Numbered from the stretch's first letter, positions 22,514-32,285 are shown. The stretch: DNA of 35,656 nucleotides from Alectryocaccobium sp964389285 (GCA_964389285.1 CAYMCZ010000014.1:1-35656); one strand, 5' to 3'. Numbers and translations: made by a program. Notes: generated from the letters alone by a model not told the origin.

Positions 22514-23719
22514 TTATTTGTCGTCGGCAGCCGCCACGCCCGGAAGCTCCTTGCCCTCAAGGAATTCCAGAGAAGCGCCTCCGCCTGTCGAAACATGGCT
22601 CATCTTGTCGCCGAGACCCATCTGGTTTACGGCTGCAGCCGAATCGCCGCCGCCTATTATCGTTACCGCGTCCGTGTCCGCCATGGCCCGGGCAACGGCA
22701 AGGGTCCCCTTTGCGAGAACGGGATTCTCAAACACTCCCATGGGGCCGTTCCAAACCACGGTTTTAGCTCCTTTTACGGCATCCGCATACATTTCTGCGG
22801 TTTTCGGTCCTATATCAAGCCCCTGCATATCGGCGGGAATCTCATCCACCGAGAGAACCTGAACATCTATTTCGGCGTCAATCGGATCCGGGAAGGCTTT
22901 CGCCGCAACCACGTCCGTCGGAAGCAGAAGTTCTTTGCCTAAGGTCTTTGCTTTTTCGATCATGTCCATACAGTAATCGATCTTTTCGTCATCCACGAGA
23001 GAAGTGCCGATCTCTTTTCCCATTCCTTTCAAGAATGTGTACGCCATACCGCCGCCGATGATAACCTTGTCGCATTTTTCGATAAGATTGGAAATAACAT
23101 TGAGTTTATCGGCTATCTTTGCTCCGCCGAGCACCGCCACGAAAGGACGAACCGGTTTTTCAACGGCATTGCCGAGGAAATTGATCTCTTTTTCCACAAG
23201 ATAACCAACTACGTTTGTATCGACGTATTTTGTAACGCCAACATTTGAGGAATGAGCCCTGTGAGCCGTGCCGAAAGCGTCGTCAACATATATGTCGCAA
23301 AGAGAAGCGAGCTCTTTTGAAAGGTCTTCGCCGCATTTGGTTTCTTCGGCTCTGTAGCGTGTATTCTGAAGGAGCACAACATCCCCGTCCTTCATGGCCG
23401 CAACCGCCTCTTTCGCATTGGGCCCGACAACCTCGTCATCCGCCGCGAAAACAACCTCCTGTCCGAGAAGCTCGCTGAGCCTTACCGCCACGGGAGCAAG
23501 GGAAAGTTCGGGCTTGGGCTCGCCTTTGGGTTTGCCCAGATGCGAACAGAGAATAACCTTTCCGCCGTCGTCTATCAGCTTTTTGATCGTAGGCAGGGCT
23601 GCCGTCAGTCTGTTTTCGTCGGTGATCACGCCGTCTTTAAGAGGTACGTTGAAATCACACCTTACCAATACTCTTTTCCCTGCCGCATTAATGTCGTCAA
23701 CCGTTTTTTTATTAAACAT
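22514..23719 (-). CDS. pgk: Phosphoglycerate kinase
   Basis: PGK makes ATP from 1,3-bisphosphoglycerate in glycolysis. The N-domain substrate loop RCDFNVPLKDG is near 19-29, SHLGKPKG near 59-66, the hinge and nucleotide site are in VLGGAKIADKLNVI (about 195-208), and the C-terminal GGGDSAAAVNQMG and STGGGASLEFLEG phrases are near 352-388. It is complete at 401 residues. The start ATG has AAGGAG upstream. Only 30 bp separate it from the end of the giant surface-protein gene; no gap gene lies directly before it, although gap-pgk-tpi is a common order. I did not find a convincing promoter in the 30-bp gap, so transcription must start inside the preceding gene or read through it. Confidence 0.98.
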   Translation of the reverse strand: MFNKKTVDDINAAGKRVLVRCDFNVPLKDGVITDENRLTAALPTIKKLIDDGGKVILCSHLGKPKGEPKPELSLAPVAVRLSELLGQEVVFAADDEVVGPNAKEAVAAMKDGDVVLLQNTRYRAEETKCGEDLSKELASLCDIYVDDAFGTAHRAHSSNVGVTKYVDTNVVGYLVEKEINFLGNAVEKPVRPFVAVLGGAKIADKLNVISNLIEKCDKVIIGGGMAYTFLKGMGKEIGTSLVDDEKIDYCMDMIEKAKTLGKELLLPTDVVAAKAFPDPIDAEIDVQVLSVDEIPADMQGLDIGPKTAEMYADAVKGAKTVVWNGPMGVFENPVLAKGTLAVARAMADTDAVTIIGGGDSAAAVNQMGLGDKMSHVSTGGGASLEFLEGKELPGVAAADDK

Positions 23720-23749
23720 ATGCCATCTCCTTTAATACTAATTTTTTAA

Positions 23750-26700
23750 TTATCCTGTTTTTCTGATGAAAATAAATGCACCGACAACTCCAAAGAGCAC
23801 TGCCCAGATCCACCAGTTAAAGAATATCTCCGTCGGGATAACGCCGCCGCGGGTGTTTGTGAAACCATGTTCCTTATCATTGGTGAGAGTCTTTTGTCCG
23901 GTAGTCGCGCCGCTTGCGCCGTCCACCTTGGTAGAGTAACCCTCGGTATTGCCGTCAAGCTCCGTAACGGTATAGGTCGAACCGGCCGGCAGACCTTTAA
24001 GTACGGCCTGATTATTATGCTGCAGGTAAACATATACCGTTGCCTTGCCTTCCGAGTCACAAACGATATTCTGGCCGGGTGTTCCCGAGGGCGCATCGCC
24101 CGGAAGGTCATCACGGGTATTTCCGCCTTCGGTTCCGTCTCCGTTAAGAATCACGCCGCGCGTATATTTGGTGGAGCCGTTCGGAGGTAGACTTCCGTCC
24201 GCGCTGCCAAATGTCGTTACGGCTTGCGACATATCCAGCGTAAACACCGTATCCGGGAGCGAAATGATATCGATCTTAAACTTGAAGAACTGTTCTTTGG
24301 AGCCCATGTTGCCGCCAATGGTCTTGGAAACGGTCAGGTCAACAAATTTCCGGTTAGTAAATGTCGCGGTCGTTCCGGTCGTTTTTCCTTCAGGAATAGC
24401 TGCGATACGTCCTTCTGCATTCTCCTTCTGGGTCAGTTTCCATTTATCCATTGGCGAACCGTAGACAGGTACAAGCGTTCCATCTGCCGTGACTTCCCAT
24501 GCTTCATAATTCAGACCCACCGGAATGTTCTCGAACAGCTTACTTCCTTCCCGGTTTGAAGTGGTTATGGATACTTCCCACGTATCGTCGTCAACCAGGG
24601 TTGCGTCAATTGACGAGAAGTCAAAGCCGAAGCTGTTCTTCTTCTGTCCTGCCGGCGGATCCGGGATGACAGGCGGATTTTCCATAGTGAACTTCACACG
24701 GAACTTAAAGGTTTCGTCCGGGCTGCCGGCCGCGATCTTCTTCACCACTTCCAAGGCGCCCTTTTTGACTTCATTTTTGAATACGGAGGTAATGTCCGAA
24801 GACGTAAGCGTCCCGGTCGTGTCGGTCGCGGATTTGAGCTTCCATGTGTAAGGAGAGTCCCCCGTCACCTTGAACTCACTGCCGACATTGACTTTGCTCT
24901 GATCCTTGTCCACTTCCCAGACTTCGTACTGATATCCGTACGGAATATCGGGAACGGTGATGGTTCCGTCTTTCTTTAACGTAAACTTATATACTTCCTG
25001 ACCTTCGATCTTTGTCATTCCCGGAACGTTGGAAAGATCATAATATTTGGTCCCTGACGGTACATCCGGCGGGGTGAATGTTCCCTCTCCGCCGTTTACG
25101 GCATTACCGCCGCCGGCGGAAGCAGTTCCCACTAAAGTATCAATGTTTTCGCTGGTTACGGGATCAATGTATTTCAGCGTCAACAGTCCGCTGTCTCTGG
25201 CAGCCGATCCGCACATACCGCTGTAATCACTCGGCATGTGCATCACATTTAATGTTGCCGTCAGATTGACACATGCGCCAAACATCATTGAAGATCTTTC
25301 AAGCTTTGATGTGTCAAAATGAGACAGATCCAGACTCGTTAAACCCGAGCACCCCCAGAACATCTGATACATATTCGTAACTTTACTCGTATCAAAATGA
25401 CTGACATCAAGAGATGTTAACAGGTAACTCTCAGTAAACATATAATGCATGTCCGTGCATTCGGAAGTATCCAGTTTATCTAATCCTTCGATCGTTGTGG
25501 CGGCAACTTCGCAGAACCAGGTCGCAGTTGACTTCGGCTTAATAATATCCTGTATTTCTACTGACTGAATTCTCCAGCCGCCCTGAGGCCAGCCCCCATG
25601 ATAGCTTTCTTCCTCTAATCCTGCGTAATATGTCTTGGTTCCGACAACCTGTTTATCCGTATATTTTCCCGGCTCATCCCTGAACAGGACCAGACTGTGG
25701 TCTGCGCTGTCATAGACTGCAAATGCTTCTGTTTCCGGCTGTTCTTTCCATACCCTGATCCTGAACTCAAACTCTTCATCGGTGTCAATGAAGTCTGTCT
25801 CTTTTTTGATTGTCAGATCAAACTTCTTGAGAGTATTTTCCATCTCCCACTTATCTGTATCCGGATTATAAGTTGGTGCCTTGGTCTGTGTATACTCCTC
25901 CGGCACCGTCTCAGAAACGGACTTGACCGTCTCCGCGCCGGGAATCTCATTAAATGTATAGGTCCACTTATTGCCGGCCTTAACGAGCTCGGCATCATCC
26001 TGCGTATATTCATGGGTCGTGGCCGCAACCGGTTTGGTTCCTTTTTCAACCACAAAGAATTGGGTAACCGTATCCGGATCTTCACCTGTAACAGACACAA
26101 GAACGAGAAATGTATTATCACCCAAAGTGTACTCGAACATCTCAAGGGTGTCGCCATCCTCTATCGTTACGGGACCGTAACTGCCCCATACGATATCATC
26201 AGGAGCAACTGCTGTCTTATCGTCCGATGGCAGAGAATTATAATACAGGACAACAGGAGAACTGCTGGAAATATCCATGTTCGACTGAACAACATATGCG
26301 GGAGCCGTAGTGGCCGGAACATCGGTCACGACTTTAATCTCTAACGCAGAAGGTCTGAGATGCTCAAAATCATCATCATCTATCCAGGTTTTCTCGACAA
26401 CAACGGGCTTCACTTCATTTTGGAATGAAACCGTTATATCTTCTTTGACCTTGCCGGACACCTTGGCCGCTTCCATATCAACGACGGTATCCTTCATCGG
26501 CACATATTCTTCGGCATCTTCATCCCATTTGTATGCCGTGAAATCCACACCGTCCGGAATGGTAAATGATTCGTTGGCCTCCAAAGTGAATGTGTAGGTG
26601 CTGCCGTCTTTCGTTACCTGCTTTGTTTCGTCCTCAACAGCTTTATTTATATAGAAAGTATCTGAAGTGATGACATAATATCCTTTGTTCCGGATATCGA

Positions 26701-29700
26701 TCATCTTGCCGGAGCCGGTATAATCAATACCGCTGATTGTGGTGTCAAAATTGAAGAACCAGCCGTCACCGGTTTGCTGTTTCTCTATATTATTGCCGCC
26801 ATAGATCAGCTCCGTATTCGCCGGGAACTCATAAGCATAGCCGTTCTCATCCGCGATAAAGACATTGATATCTTCATAAAGCGTATATGAAGCCGGAGTC
26901 TGGTTGCTGCCTCCCATGATCCTTCCGAATACCTGAGGGCCGGCCTGGGTGTTGAATATGGCCGGTTTACAGTTATTGCTCATGTATGTTGCATTATCCG
27001 GGATGGTGATGCTTGCCGTCCAGACACGAACGACGACATCCTTGAACACTCCCTCCTCGACCTCTATGGCGTTTGGATAGGTGTATGTTACCAAGCCTCT
27101 GGGATACTGGCCTGTATCATGAATACCGTCCGGAATATCTCTTTCGGAAGGGTCAATCGGATAAGAAACCGTCCGATTGGTCTCGGTAAATCGTGCCACC
27201 TCACCCCAAGTGCCTGTACGCAGTCTGGTGTTGTCGCCTTCCAACTGGAAAAGATCTCCCGTTTGTCCGGAGGTCTTTAATACATGTCCGTTCATCCTTA
27301 CGATCGGGGTCATGGTGGACAGATCCGCAACCTTCGGGACGAACTGTGTGGTATCATACGCGTTGTCCGCGTAAGGAATCCACTCCCTTGTTACCTTTGC
27401 CGCGACCGTGTATGTGGTTCCGCCATTCTTTTCCTGCACTTTGAAGATTCCTGTGCCAGTGGTGCTTGTATCGACGGGATCATCCCATGTGATGTCGGCA
27501 TCCAGAATGTCTACCATGGTGAGGTTGTCCATGGATTTGCCCGTATATTTACTTTCGGATGTACTTGTCGTGTCCTGATCAAAATACTGTAAAACAAACT
27601 CTTTTTCACCGGAGTCATCCAGCACGATACTCGGTGTATGATCTTCGTACTCTCTGTAATGGAAAGCGATCTTATGGTTGTCCAATATGGGCGTATTGGT
27701 CAGATCTTCTTCCGGCGTCGGAGGATCGCTTTCATCCACTACGATCTTATAAGAGCCCGGTTTGTTCAGTTTGTTGCTCACCGTTTCCGAGCCGTCGGCG
27801 GCCACCAGTTTCCATCTTCCTGCTATCAGTTCCTGGACCTCGTACTTGTGCCCGCCAAGAATACTGTCGATAGTGAAGCTCTCACCATTCTTTATCTTGA
27901 ATATATAACTGCCGTCGCCGACCGGCGTTCCGCCGTAGCGAGACAGGTTCATGTATTCCGGTCCGGTTTCGCCGTCGATCCAGACCTTCACCTTATATTC
28001 AAAGGTGCCTTCTTTATCGTCAACGGTATTCTTCTCCACCTTCAGGTCATAGTCGTTGATCTTGTTTACAATTTTTACTTCTTCTTCACCGTCAAAGCCT
28101 CTGACCGTTGCATTGGACGTCTTGCTTACGAACTCCCAGCCCTCACGGGTTCCGATCTTCTCGCTCCCGTCTTCACCGATCTCGACGATATCATAATTCC
28201 ATCCTAAAGGAACGATGCCGTCCAGTTCCAAATAATTATCGTAGTTATGGGTGCTGTCTGTTTTGGTCTTAATCTCAAACTCATAAGTATCAGGAACGAC
28301 CTGTCCGGAACTGTCTTTTACCGGCTTCATGCCTGCTGCCTGTAACTTACTGTCTATATCATACTGTTCTGTGCCGCCGGTCTGCCTGATCTCCACGATC
28401 CAACCGTCTTCCACCTTCAGCTGCGACTTTAAGATATCTTCCGGGCTGCTGCTTCCGTGCGGAGCTTCAAATATGAAGTAATTATTGTTTGTATCTTTGG
28501 GCGTTATCGTGTAGTCGTCAAGACCGCTGACCTCCGGATCAAGCGGATTCGGGTCAGCAAAGTTATAGTATTCCCTGTGGTAGTTATCATAAACCTGTGT
28601 TTCTATCTGTTCCTCTGTGATTTCATAGAAGTTGATCTTTTTGTAAGTGCCTCCCGCGCTGGATGACGCTATATATCTGCTGTTAGCGGCGTCATAGCGA
28701 ACACCCCATGTGTTTACATCGGCATAGTAACCGCCCGGCGGGCCGACTCTCAATTTGTCGTTGTTGCCGGTCTCATGATACAGGTACTCTTTGTTGACTC
28801 CCCACTGCACCCTGTTGCCGCTGCCCGGATATACAAATGCGTAATAATTGATATCCGAAAAATCCGTAGTTCCGTTGGTGAGATCCACAGTCTTCCTGAT
28901 GAAAGTATCCGCGTCATCATCCCAGCCCATGATAAAACCGGTGCCGTCTTCCATGACATATTTCTTTCCTTGCTGCAAGGCATTGGAAGCTACCGGCGAG
29001 AAGTTATACTTGGTGACCACCTCGGTGTGTGTCCATTCAGGATGCTCTCTTTCGGTCACTACACTTACGTTCATTTTGTAGAATTTGACATGTTCGCCCC
29101 GGACTGCAGGAGTATGTACGCCGTCATCCGGGTTGACGATTCCGTAAAGATTCGTATAGTAGTACTCCTCGGGCGCTGCCTGACTTGCTCCTCCATCCCT
29201 GGTATTAAAGCCGTATTCCCATGCGATCTTGTGATTCGCGGCGGCCGGCCAGTAAGTCCAATATTTGCTTGTATCTAAATATGGCGCGGCAACCAACGCG
29301 TAGAGGGGGTAGTCAACTCCTTTGCTCTGCATCACGCGGAGCCCGTCTGCGGTTTCAATATTGTCGACAGTATTGTATGTGAATAAATAGTCGCCCGATA
29401 TCGGCGGCGTGCCGGTAGTGTTGGTCTCCGTATAGGTATCCGGATCAGATATATCATTGTTTCGTATCCAGATGTCATTCGCCGCATCCCACTTCATGAA
29501 GTTGCCGTTGGGATCGAACATATAATACTCTCCGCCGACGTCGGGATTCGTCACTTCCTCAAAGGTATATGTATATTTAGTGGTTTCGGGATTGGGGTAT
29601 TCTTTATAAGCGGCGACCTGATAAGTGTTCGGATCGATCTCGCGGGAATCCCACACTTTGATCCTGAACTTAAAGGTATCGTTCACCCTGTGTCCGACGT

Positions 29701-29827
29701 CCTGGACGCTTTTTTTGATCTTTAATGTTGTCGGTTTCCATTTCCACGTGAATGGAGTTGTTCTCGTTGATCCCTGAGTACTGCCAGAACTCATAAGTAT
29801 AATACATAAGATTACCGTGAGAGTCAT
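23750..29827 (-). CDS. Giant surface protein, C-terminal part (Cna-B-like repeats, DUF285 region, C-terminal anchor)
   Basis: This 2,025-residue frame is almost certainly the continuation of the frame at 29670-32285, joined at an A7 run (29710-29716). Residues before about 37 are then an out-of-frame shadow, and no ribosome site supports an own start. From the N-terminus: three imperfect copies of an unrecognised module (about 65-480), then several beta-rich Cna-B/SpaA-like units that open with a strand such as DLKVEKNTVDD (about 590), DLTIKKETDF (1330), LEVVKKIAAG (1690) and DLTVSKTIGG (1830) and share an F-x-F-x-V-x-V-W phrase. A BspA-type DUF285 leucine-rich block is at about 1440-1550. 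The C-terminus is VIPTEIFFNWW, a membrane segment and RKTG. Cna-B domains form stalks of adhesins and pili. Substrate or ligand is unknown. Confidence 0.85.
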   Translation of the reverse strand: MTLTVILCIILMSSGSTQGSTRTTPFTWKWKPTTLKIKKSVQDVGHRVNDTFKFRIKVWDSREIDPNTYQVAAYKEYPNPETTKYTYTFEEVTNPDVGGEYYMFDPNGNFMKWDAANDIWIRNNDISDPDTYTETNTTGTPPISGDYLFTYNTVDNIETADGLRVMQSKGVDYPLYALVAAPYLDTSKYWTYWPAAANHKIAWEYGFNTRDGGASQAAPEEYYYTNLYGIVNPDDGVHTPAVRGEHVKFYKMNVSVVTEREHPEWTHTEVVTKYNFSPVASNALQQGKKYVMEDGTGFIMGWDDDADTFIRKTVDLTNGTTDFSDINYYAFVYPGSGNRVQWGVNKEYLYHETGNNDKLRVGPPGGYYADVNTWGVRYDAANSRYIASSSAGGTYKKINFYEITEEQIETQVYDNYHREYYNFADPNPLDPEVSGLDDYTITPKDTNNNYFIFEAPHGSSSPEDILKSQLKVEDGWIVEIRQTGGTEQYDIDSKLQAAGMKPVKDSSGQVVPDTYEFEIKTKTDSTHNYDNYLELDGIVPLGWNYDIVEIGEDGSEKIGTREGWEFVSKTSNATVRGFDGEEEVKIVNKINDYDLKVEKNTVDDKEGTFEYKVKVWIDGETGPEYMNLSRYGGTPVGDGSYIFKIKNGESFTIDSILGGHKYEVQELIAGRWKLVAADGSETVSNKLNKPGSYKIVVDESDPPTPEEDLTNTPILDNHKIAFHYREYEDHTPSIVLDDSGEKEFVLQYFDQDTTSTSESKYTGKSMDNLTMVDILDADITWDDPVDTSTTGTGIFKVQEKNGGTTYTVAAKVTREWIPYADNAYDTTQFVPKVADLSTMTPIVRMNGHVLKTSGQTGDLFQLEGDNTRLRTGTWGEVARFTETNRTVSYPIDPSERDIPDGIHDTGQYPRGLVTYTYPNAIEVEEGVFKDVVVRVWTASITIPDNATYMSNNCKPAIFNTQAGPQVFGRIMGGSNQTPASYTLYEDINVFIADENGYAYEFPANTELIYGGNNIEKQQTGDGWFFNFDTTISGIDYTGSGKMIDIRNKGYYVITSDTFYINKAVEDETKQVTKDGSTYTFTLEANESFTIPDGVDFTAYKWDEDAEEYVPMKDTVVDMEAAKVSGKVKEDITVSFQNEVKPVVVEKTWIDDDDFEHLRPSALEIKVVTDVPATTAPAYVVQSNMDISSSSPVVLYYNSLPSDDKTAVAPDDIVWGSYGPVTIEDGDTLEMFEYTLGDNTFLVLVSVTGEDPDTVTQFFVVEKGTKPVAATTHEYTQDDAELVKAGNKWTYTFNEIPGAETVKSVSETVPEEYTQTKAPTYNPDTDKWEMENTLKKFDLTIKKETDFIDTDEEFEFRIRVWKEQPETEAFAVYDSADHSLVLFRDEPGKYTDKQVVGTKTYYAGLEEESYHGGWPQGGWRIQSVEIQDIIKPKSTATWFCEVAATTIEGLDKLDTSECTDMHYMFTESYLLTSLDVSHFDTSKVTNMYQMFWGCSGLTSLDLSHFDTSKLERSSMMFGACVNLTATLNVMHMPSDYSGMCGSAARDSGLLTLKYIDPVTSENIDTLVGTASAGGGNAVNGGEGTFTPPDVPSGTKYYDLSNVPGMTKIEGQEVYKFTLKKDGTITVPDIPYGYQYEVWEVDKDQSKVNVGSEFKVTGDSPYTWKLKSATDTTGTLTSSDITSVFKNEVKKGALEVVKKIAAGSPDETFKFRVKFTMENPPVIPDPPAGQKKNSFGFDFSSIDATLVDDDTWEVSITTSNREGSKLFENIPVGLNYEAWEVTADGTLVPVYGSPMDKWKLTQKENAEGRIAAIPEGKTTGTTATFTNRKFVDLTVSKTIGGNMGSKEQFFKFKIDIISLPDTVFTLDMSQAVTTFGSADGSLPPNGSTKYTRGVILNGDGTEGGNTRDDLPGDAPSGTPGQNIVCDSEGKATVYVYLQHNNQAVLKGLPAGSTYTVTELDGNTEGYSTKVDGASGATTGQKTLTNDKEHGFTNTRGGVIPTEIFFNWWIWAVLFGVVGAFIFIRKTG

Positions 29828-32285
29828 AAACAGGCTCAGGGTCTATCTCCATGCGCTCATTATATCTTGTAACTGCACCTGTATTGGGATCTGTCTTAAC
29901 CGGAACGGTGCCGGTGGCGTCGTTATAATTCAGGCTGCCCTGATTTACGATCACCTTGCCCTTTATTTCATAACCCGGCTCCGGGGTCATGGTATATTTC
30001 ACTTTCTGACCGACTACCGTTGCCACGGTCGATTCATCTATGACCGTGCTGTCGTCAAACAGTGTGCCGTCTTTATTTCCGTACTGAGTTGTCTGTATCC
30101 TGCCGCCGACCGTTCCTTCGGGACCGCCGTCATTCTTGCCGCCGATGCGCTGGCCGTCCTTATCGTAAGTCGTTGTTGAAGATTTTAACATGAACTGGAT
30201 CGGTTCCGCGCCGACAATGAAATACATTTCTACCGGTGCAGTTCCTGTTCCGCCAAACTGGTTCGTGGTTTTAAGACCTACATTGTTATCGATCAGCGAA
30301 ATGAATCCCGAGTAGAATGATTTGTCCCATGCCGAGGGGAGCGTTCGCCCGCTGGGATAAAACCTCCATCCGTCAGGATTGCTTGTGTCAATAAGGGTAG
30401 AATAACTTGGAAATCCGGAAGAAGTGTCCGCTCCCGGAATATAAATCTTACTGGAAGGATCGATAGACTCTCTATAAATAAATGTCTCTTCGGAAAAATT
30501 ATTGTGATTTTCAGCGCTGTTGAGCTGGCCGAAATTCGCATTGTCGGCTCTGTTGACATCAATGTCCACCATAGGGAAGTAGAAGGTGCCTTCAACAGCC
30601 TTTCCTGCCAGATCGGGATCCGGATAATCAACAGGATATTTCACCTGTACCAGCGTATCCCATACCGCGCCTACCCTCTGGTTTTTTCCTCCGGTTCCGG
30701 CATTTGCCCATACAACACCATCCTTATCATCATTCAGCTTCATGCCGTTGATGTCTGCCATATTTCCGGACCAGAGCGTGAGCGCCATGTTGTCGATCAT
30801 ATCGTTCCAATTTTCCGCAGTAATATTCTTCTGGAAATACAGTTCCAGATTGCTGTATGTGATATAGACATCCAATACCGTGCCGTTTGCGTCTTTTGCT
30901 GCGCCTTTATAAACGAACTCCGCAATATCGCCAGGATATTTTTTTCTCCCGCCCATGGGCAGGCCGTCGGCCTTGTTCATGTTGACCGCCACAAAGTTGT
31001 CACCAAGATAAGTGCCCGCGCCCGAAGCGGTAGCGCCAGCGACATTGTTGATCCCCTCCAGAAAATCATCTCCGTAGGTGGCTTTGGCATAGGCTGTTAA
31101 TCCGCCGTCAACATAGCCCTTGTCTCTTGACTGGCGGGACATGTTGATCCTGGTTTCATCGATCCAAATAGTGGCGATCGGGATATTCTGTGTAAAGTTG
31201 GTCGCATCGGGACCCTGCTCAATGCCTTCGATATCTCCGACATCCACATCGTTGATAATGATACCGTCGGTCACGACGATCTCATACGTGATATCTTCTA
31301 TGGTGACCTTCAGCCATTCTTGTGTGTCGAAGGGTTTGAGGGATACGAAATATAATATCGTACCGTTCGCATTGTCCCTGGGCACTTCCATCTCATCGAT
31401 GTAATCATACCAAAGGCCCTCTTTTTCATCGGCACGGTAGATGTCGAACAGTTCATTATTGCTTACCTCCCAAGCGCTCACTTCGCCGGTGAGACCAATC
31501 AGGCCCAGGAGATCTTTGAGCAGGATCACGTCTCCGCCCTGAAGCACGTATTCCTTTTCGTCATAAGTGAACTCCACGGTGTAGTAGGAGAAGCTGTCGG
31601 ATGTGACCGTTGCCACATCACTGACCACCTCCACGTCCATGGCGGTGGCGTTCATATCGTCGTCTATGTGATAAACCGCGGTATCGAGGTTCGTATTTGT
31701 GTTTTCGGGCATGGAGAAAGAGATGCTGACCTCTCCGTTTGGCTGGATCTCGGTTCCATCCGCATCTGATATCTTTATGTCATAAGTATATGAAACAGCG
31801 ACATTTACGTTTGTTTCGCGCTCTTCCTCAATGGCGGCATCCACCTCGCTCTGCTCGGCCGCAGCCGTAACTTTTTGAACGCTGAGAGACGCGCCTTCCG
31901 GAAAGACTCCGTCCGGAGCCGTAACTTTTATTTCCACGCCGTCGATGATCCTGCTTTCGTCAAACGGAGCGGTAACAATTTCCGGAACATCCTCTCCCGT
32001 AATATCCTGCACGGGGGCGTCCTGCGGATCATCTTCGGAGGCTTCGCTTTCGGAAGCTTCATCGCTTCCGCCGTCCGTCTGAGCCTCTTCTTCATTTTCG
32101 CCGCTTTCCCCGGTCCCGGGGTCATCTTCCCATGTGTCGGATTCCGATCCCGTCTCTACACTGCTTTCAGAGCTTTCCACGCTCCCGGCCATAACATTTG
32201 CGGGTACGGCAATCGACGCGATCAGGATCACGCATAAAAGAAAACTGAATAGTTTTTTGGATAAGAGATCAAGCTTTTGTTTCAT
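29670..32285 (-). CDS. Giant surface protein, N-terminal part (signal peptide, extracellular region)
   Basis: The 871-residue frame begins with a clear signal peptide (about residues 1-33, cleavage near VMA-GS), followed by a Ser/Glu/Asp-rich low-complexity linker (34-95), a beta-sandwich region beginning EIKVTAPDGVFPEGASLSV (about 112-240), a segment with LKDLLGLIGLTGEVSAWEV (about 255-320) typical of large clostridial surface proteins, and a long region (about 340-860) I cannot assign. The last 14 or so residues are basic and unlike the rest, because the frame has shifted at an A7 tract; removing one A joins it to the 2,025-residue frame downstream to give about 2,845 residues. Start ATG has AAGGA about 10 bases upstream and a promoter at 32384-32411. 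As written, translation would release a secreted fragment without an anchor. Confidence 0.85.
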   Translation of the reverse strand: MKQKLDLLSKKLFSFLLCVILIASIAVPANVMAGSVESSESSVETGSESDTWEDDPGTGESGENEEEAQTDGGSDEASESEASEDDPQDAPVQDITGEDVPEIVTAPFDESRIIDGVEIKVTAPDGVFPEGASLSVQKVTAAAEQSEVDAAIEEERETNVNVAVSYTYDIKISDADGTEIQPNGEVSISFSMPENTNTNLDTAVYHIDDDMNATAMDVEVVSDVATVTSDSFSYYTVEFTYDEKEYVLQGGDVILLKDLLGLIGLTGEVSAWEVSNNELFDIYRADEKEGLWYDYIDEMEVPRDNANGTILYFVSLKPFDTQEWLKVTIEDITYEIVVTDGIIINDVDVGDIEGIEQGPDATNFTQNIPIATIWIDETRINMSRQSRDKGYVDGGLTAYAKATYGDDFLEGINNVAGATASGAGTYLGDNFVAVNMNKADGLPMGGRKKYPGDIAEFVYKGAAKDANGTVLDVYITYSNLELYFQKNITAENWNDMIDNMALTLWSGNMADINGMKLNDDKDGVVWANAGTGGKNQRVGAVWDTLVQVKYPVDYPDPDLAGKAVEGTFYFPMVDIDVNRADNANFGQLNSAENHNNFSEETFIYRESIDPSSKIYIPGADTSSGFPSYSTLIDTSNPDGWRFYPSGRTLPSAWDKSFYSGFISLIDNNVGLKTTNQFGGTGTAPVEMYFIVGAEPIQFMLKSSTTTYDKDGQRIGGKNDGGPEGTVGGRIQTTQYGNKDGTLFDDSTVIDESTVATVVGQKVKYTMTPEPGYEIKGKVIVNQGSLNYNDATGTVPVKTDPNTGAVTRYNERMEIDPEPVYDSHGNLMYYTYEFWQYSGINENNSIHVEMETDNIKDQKKRPGRRTQGERYL
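29710..29716 (-). other. A7 homopolymer at the frame junction
   Basis: On the minus strand the codons GAT CAA AAA AAG of the first frame become ATC AAA AAA AGC in the second. Loss of one A gives the smooth junction IKDQKSVQDVGH and fuses the two frames. This is either a phase-variable tract, a slippage site, a decayed gene or a sequence error. Confidence 0.85.

Noticed and set aside
25697..26344. 215-codon plus-strand frame within the giant gene
   Set aside because: The minus strand carries Cna-B-like domains continuously through this region; the forward frame shows no motif.
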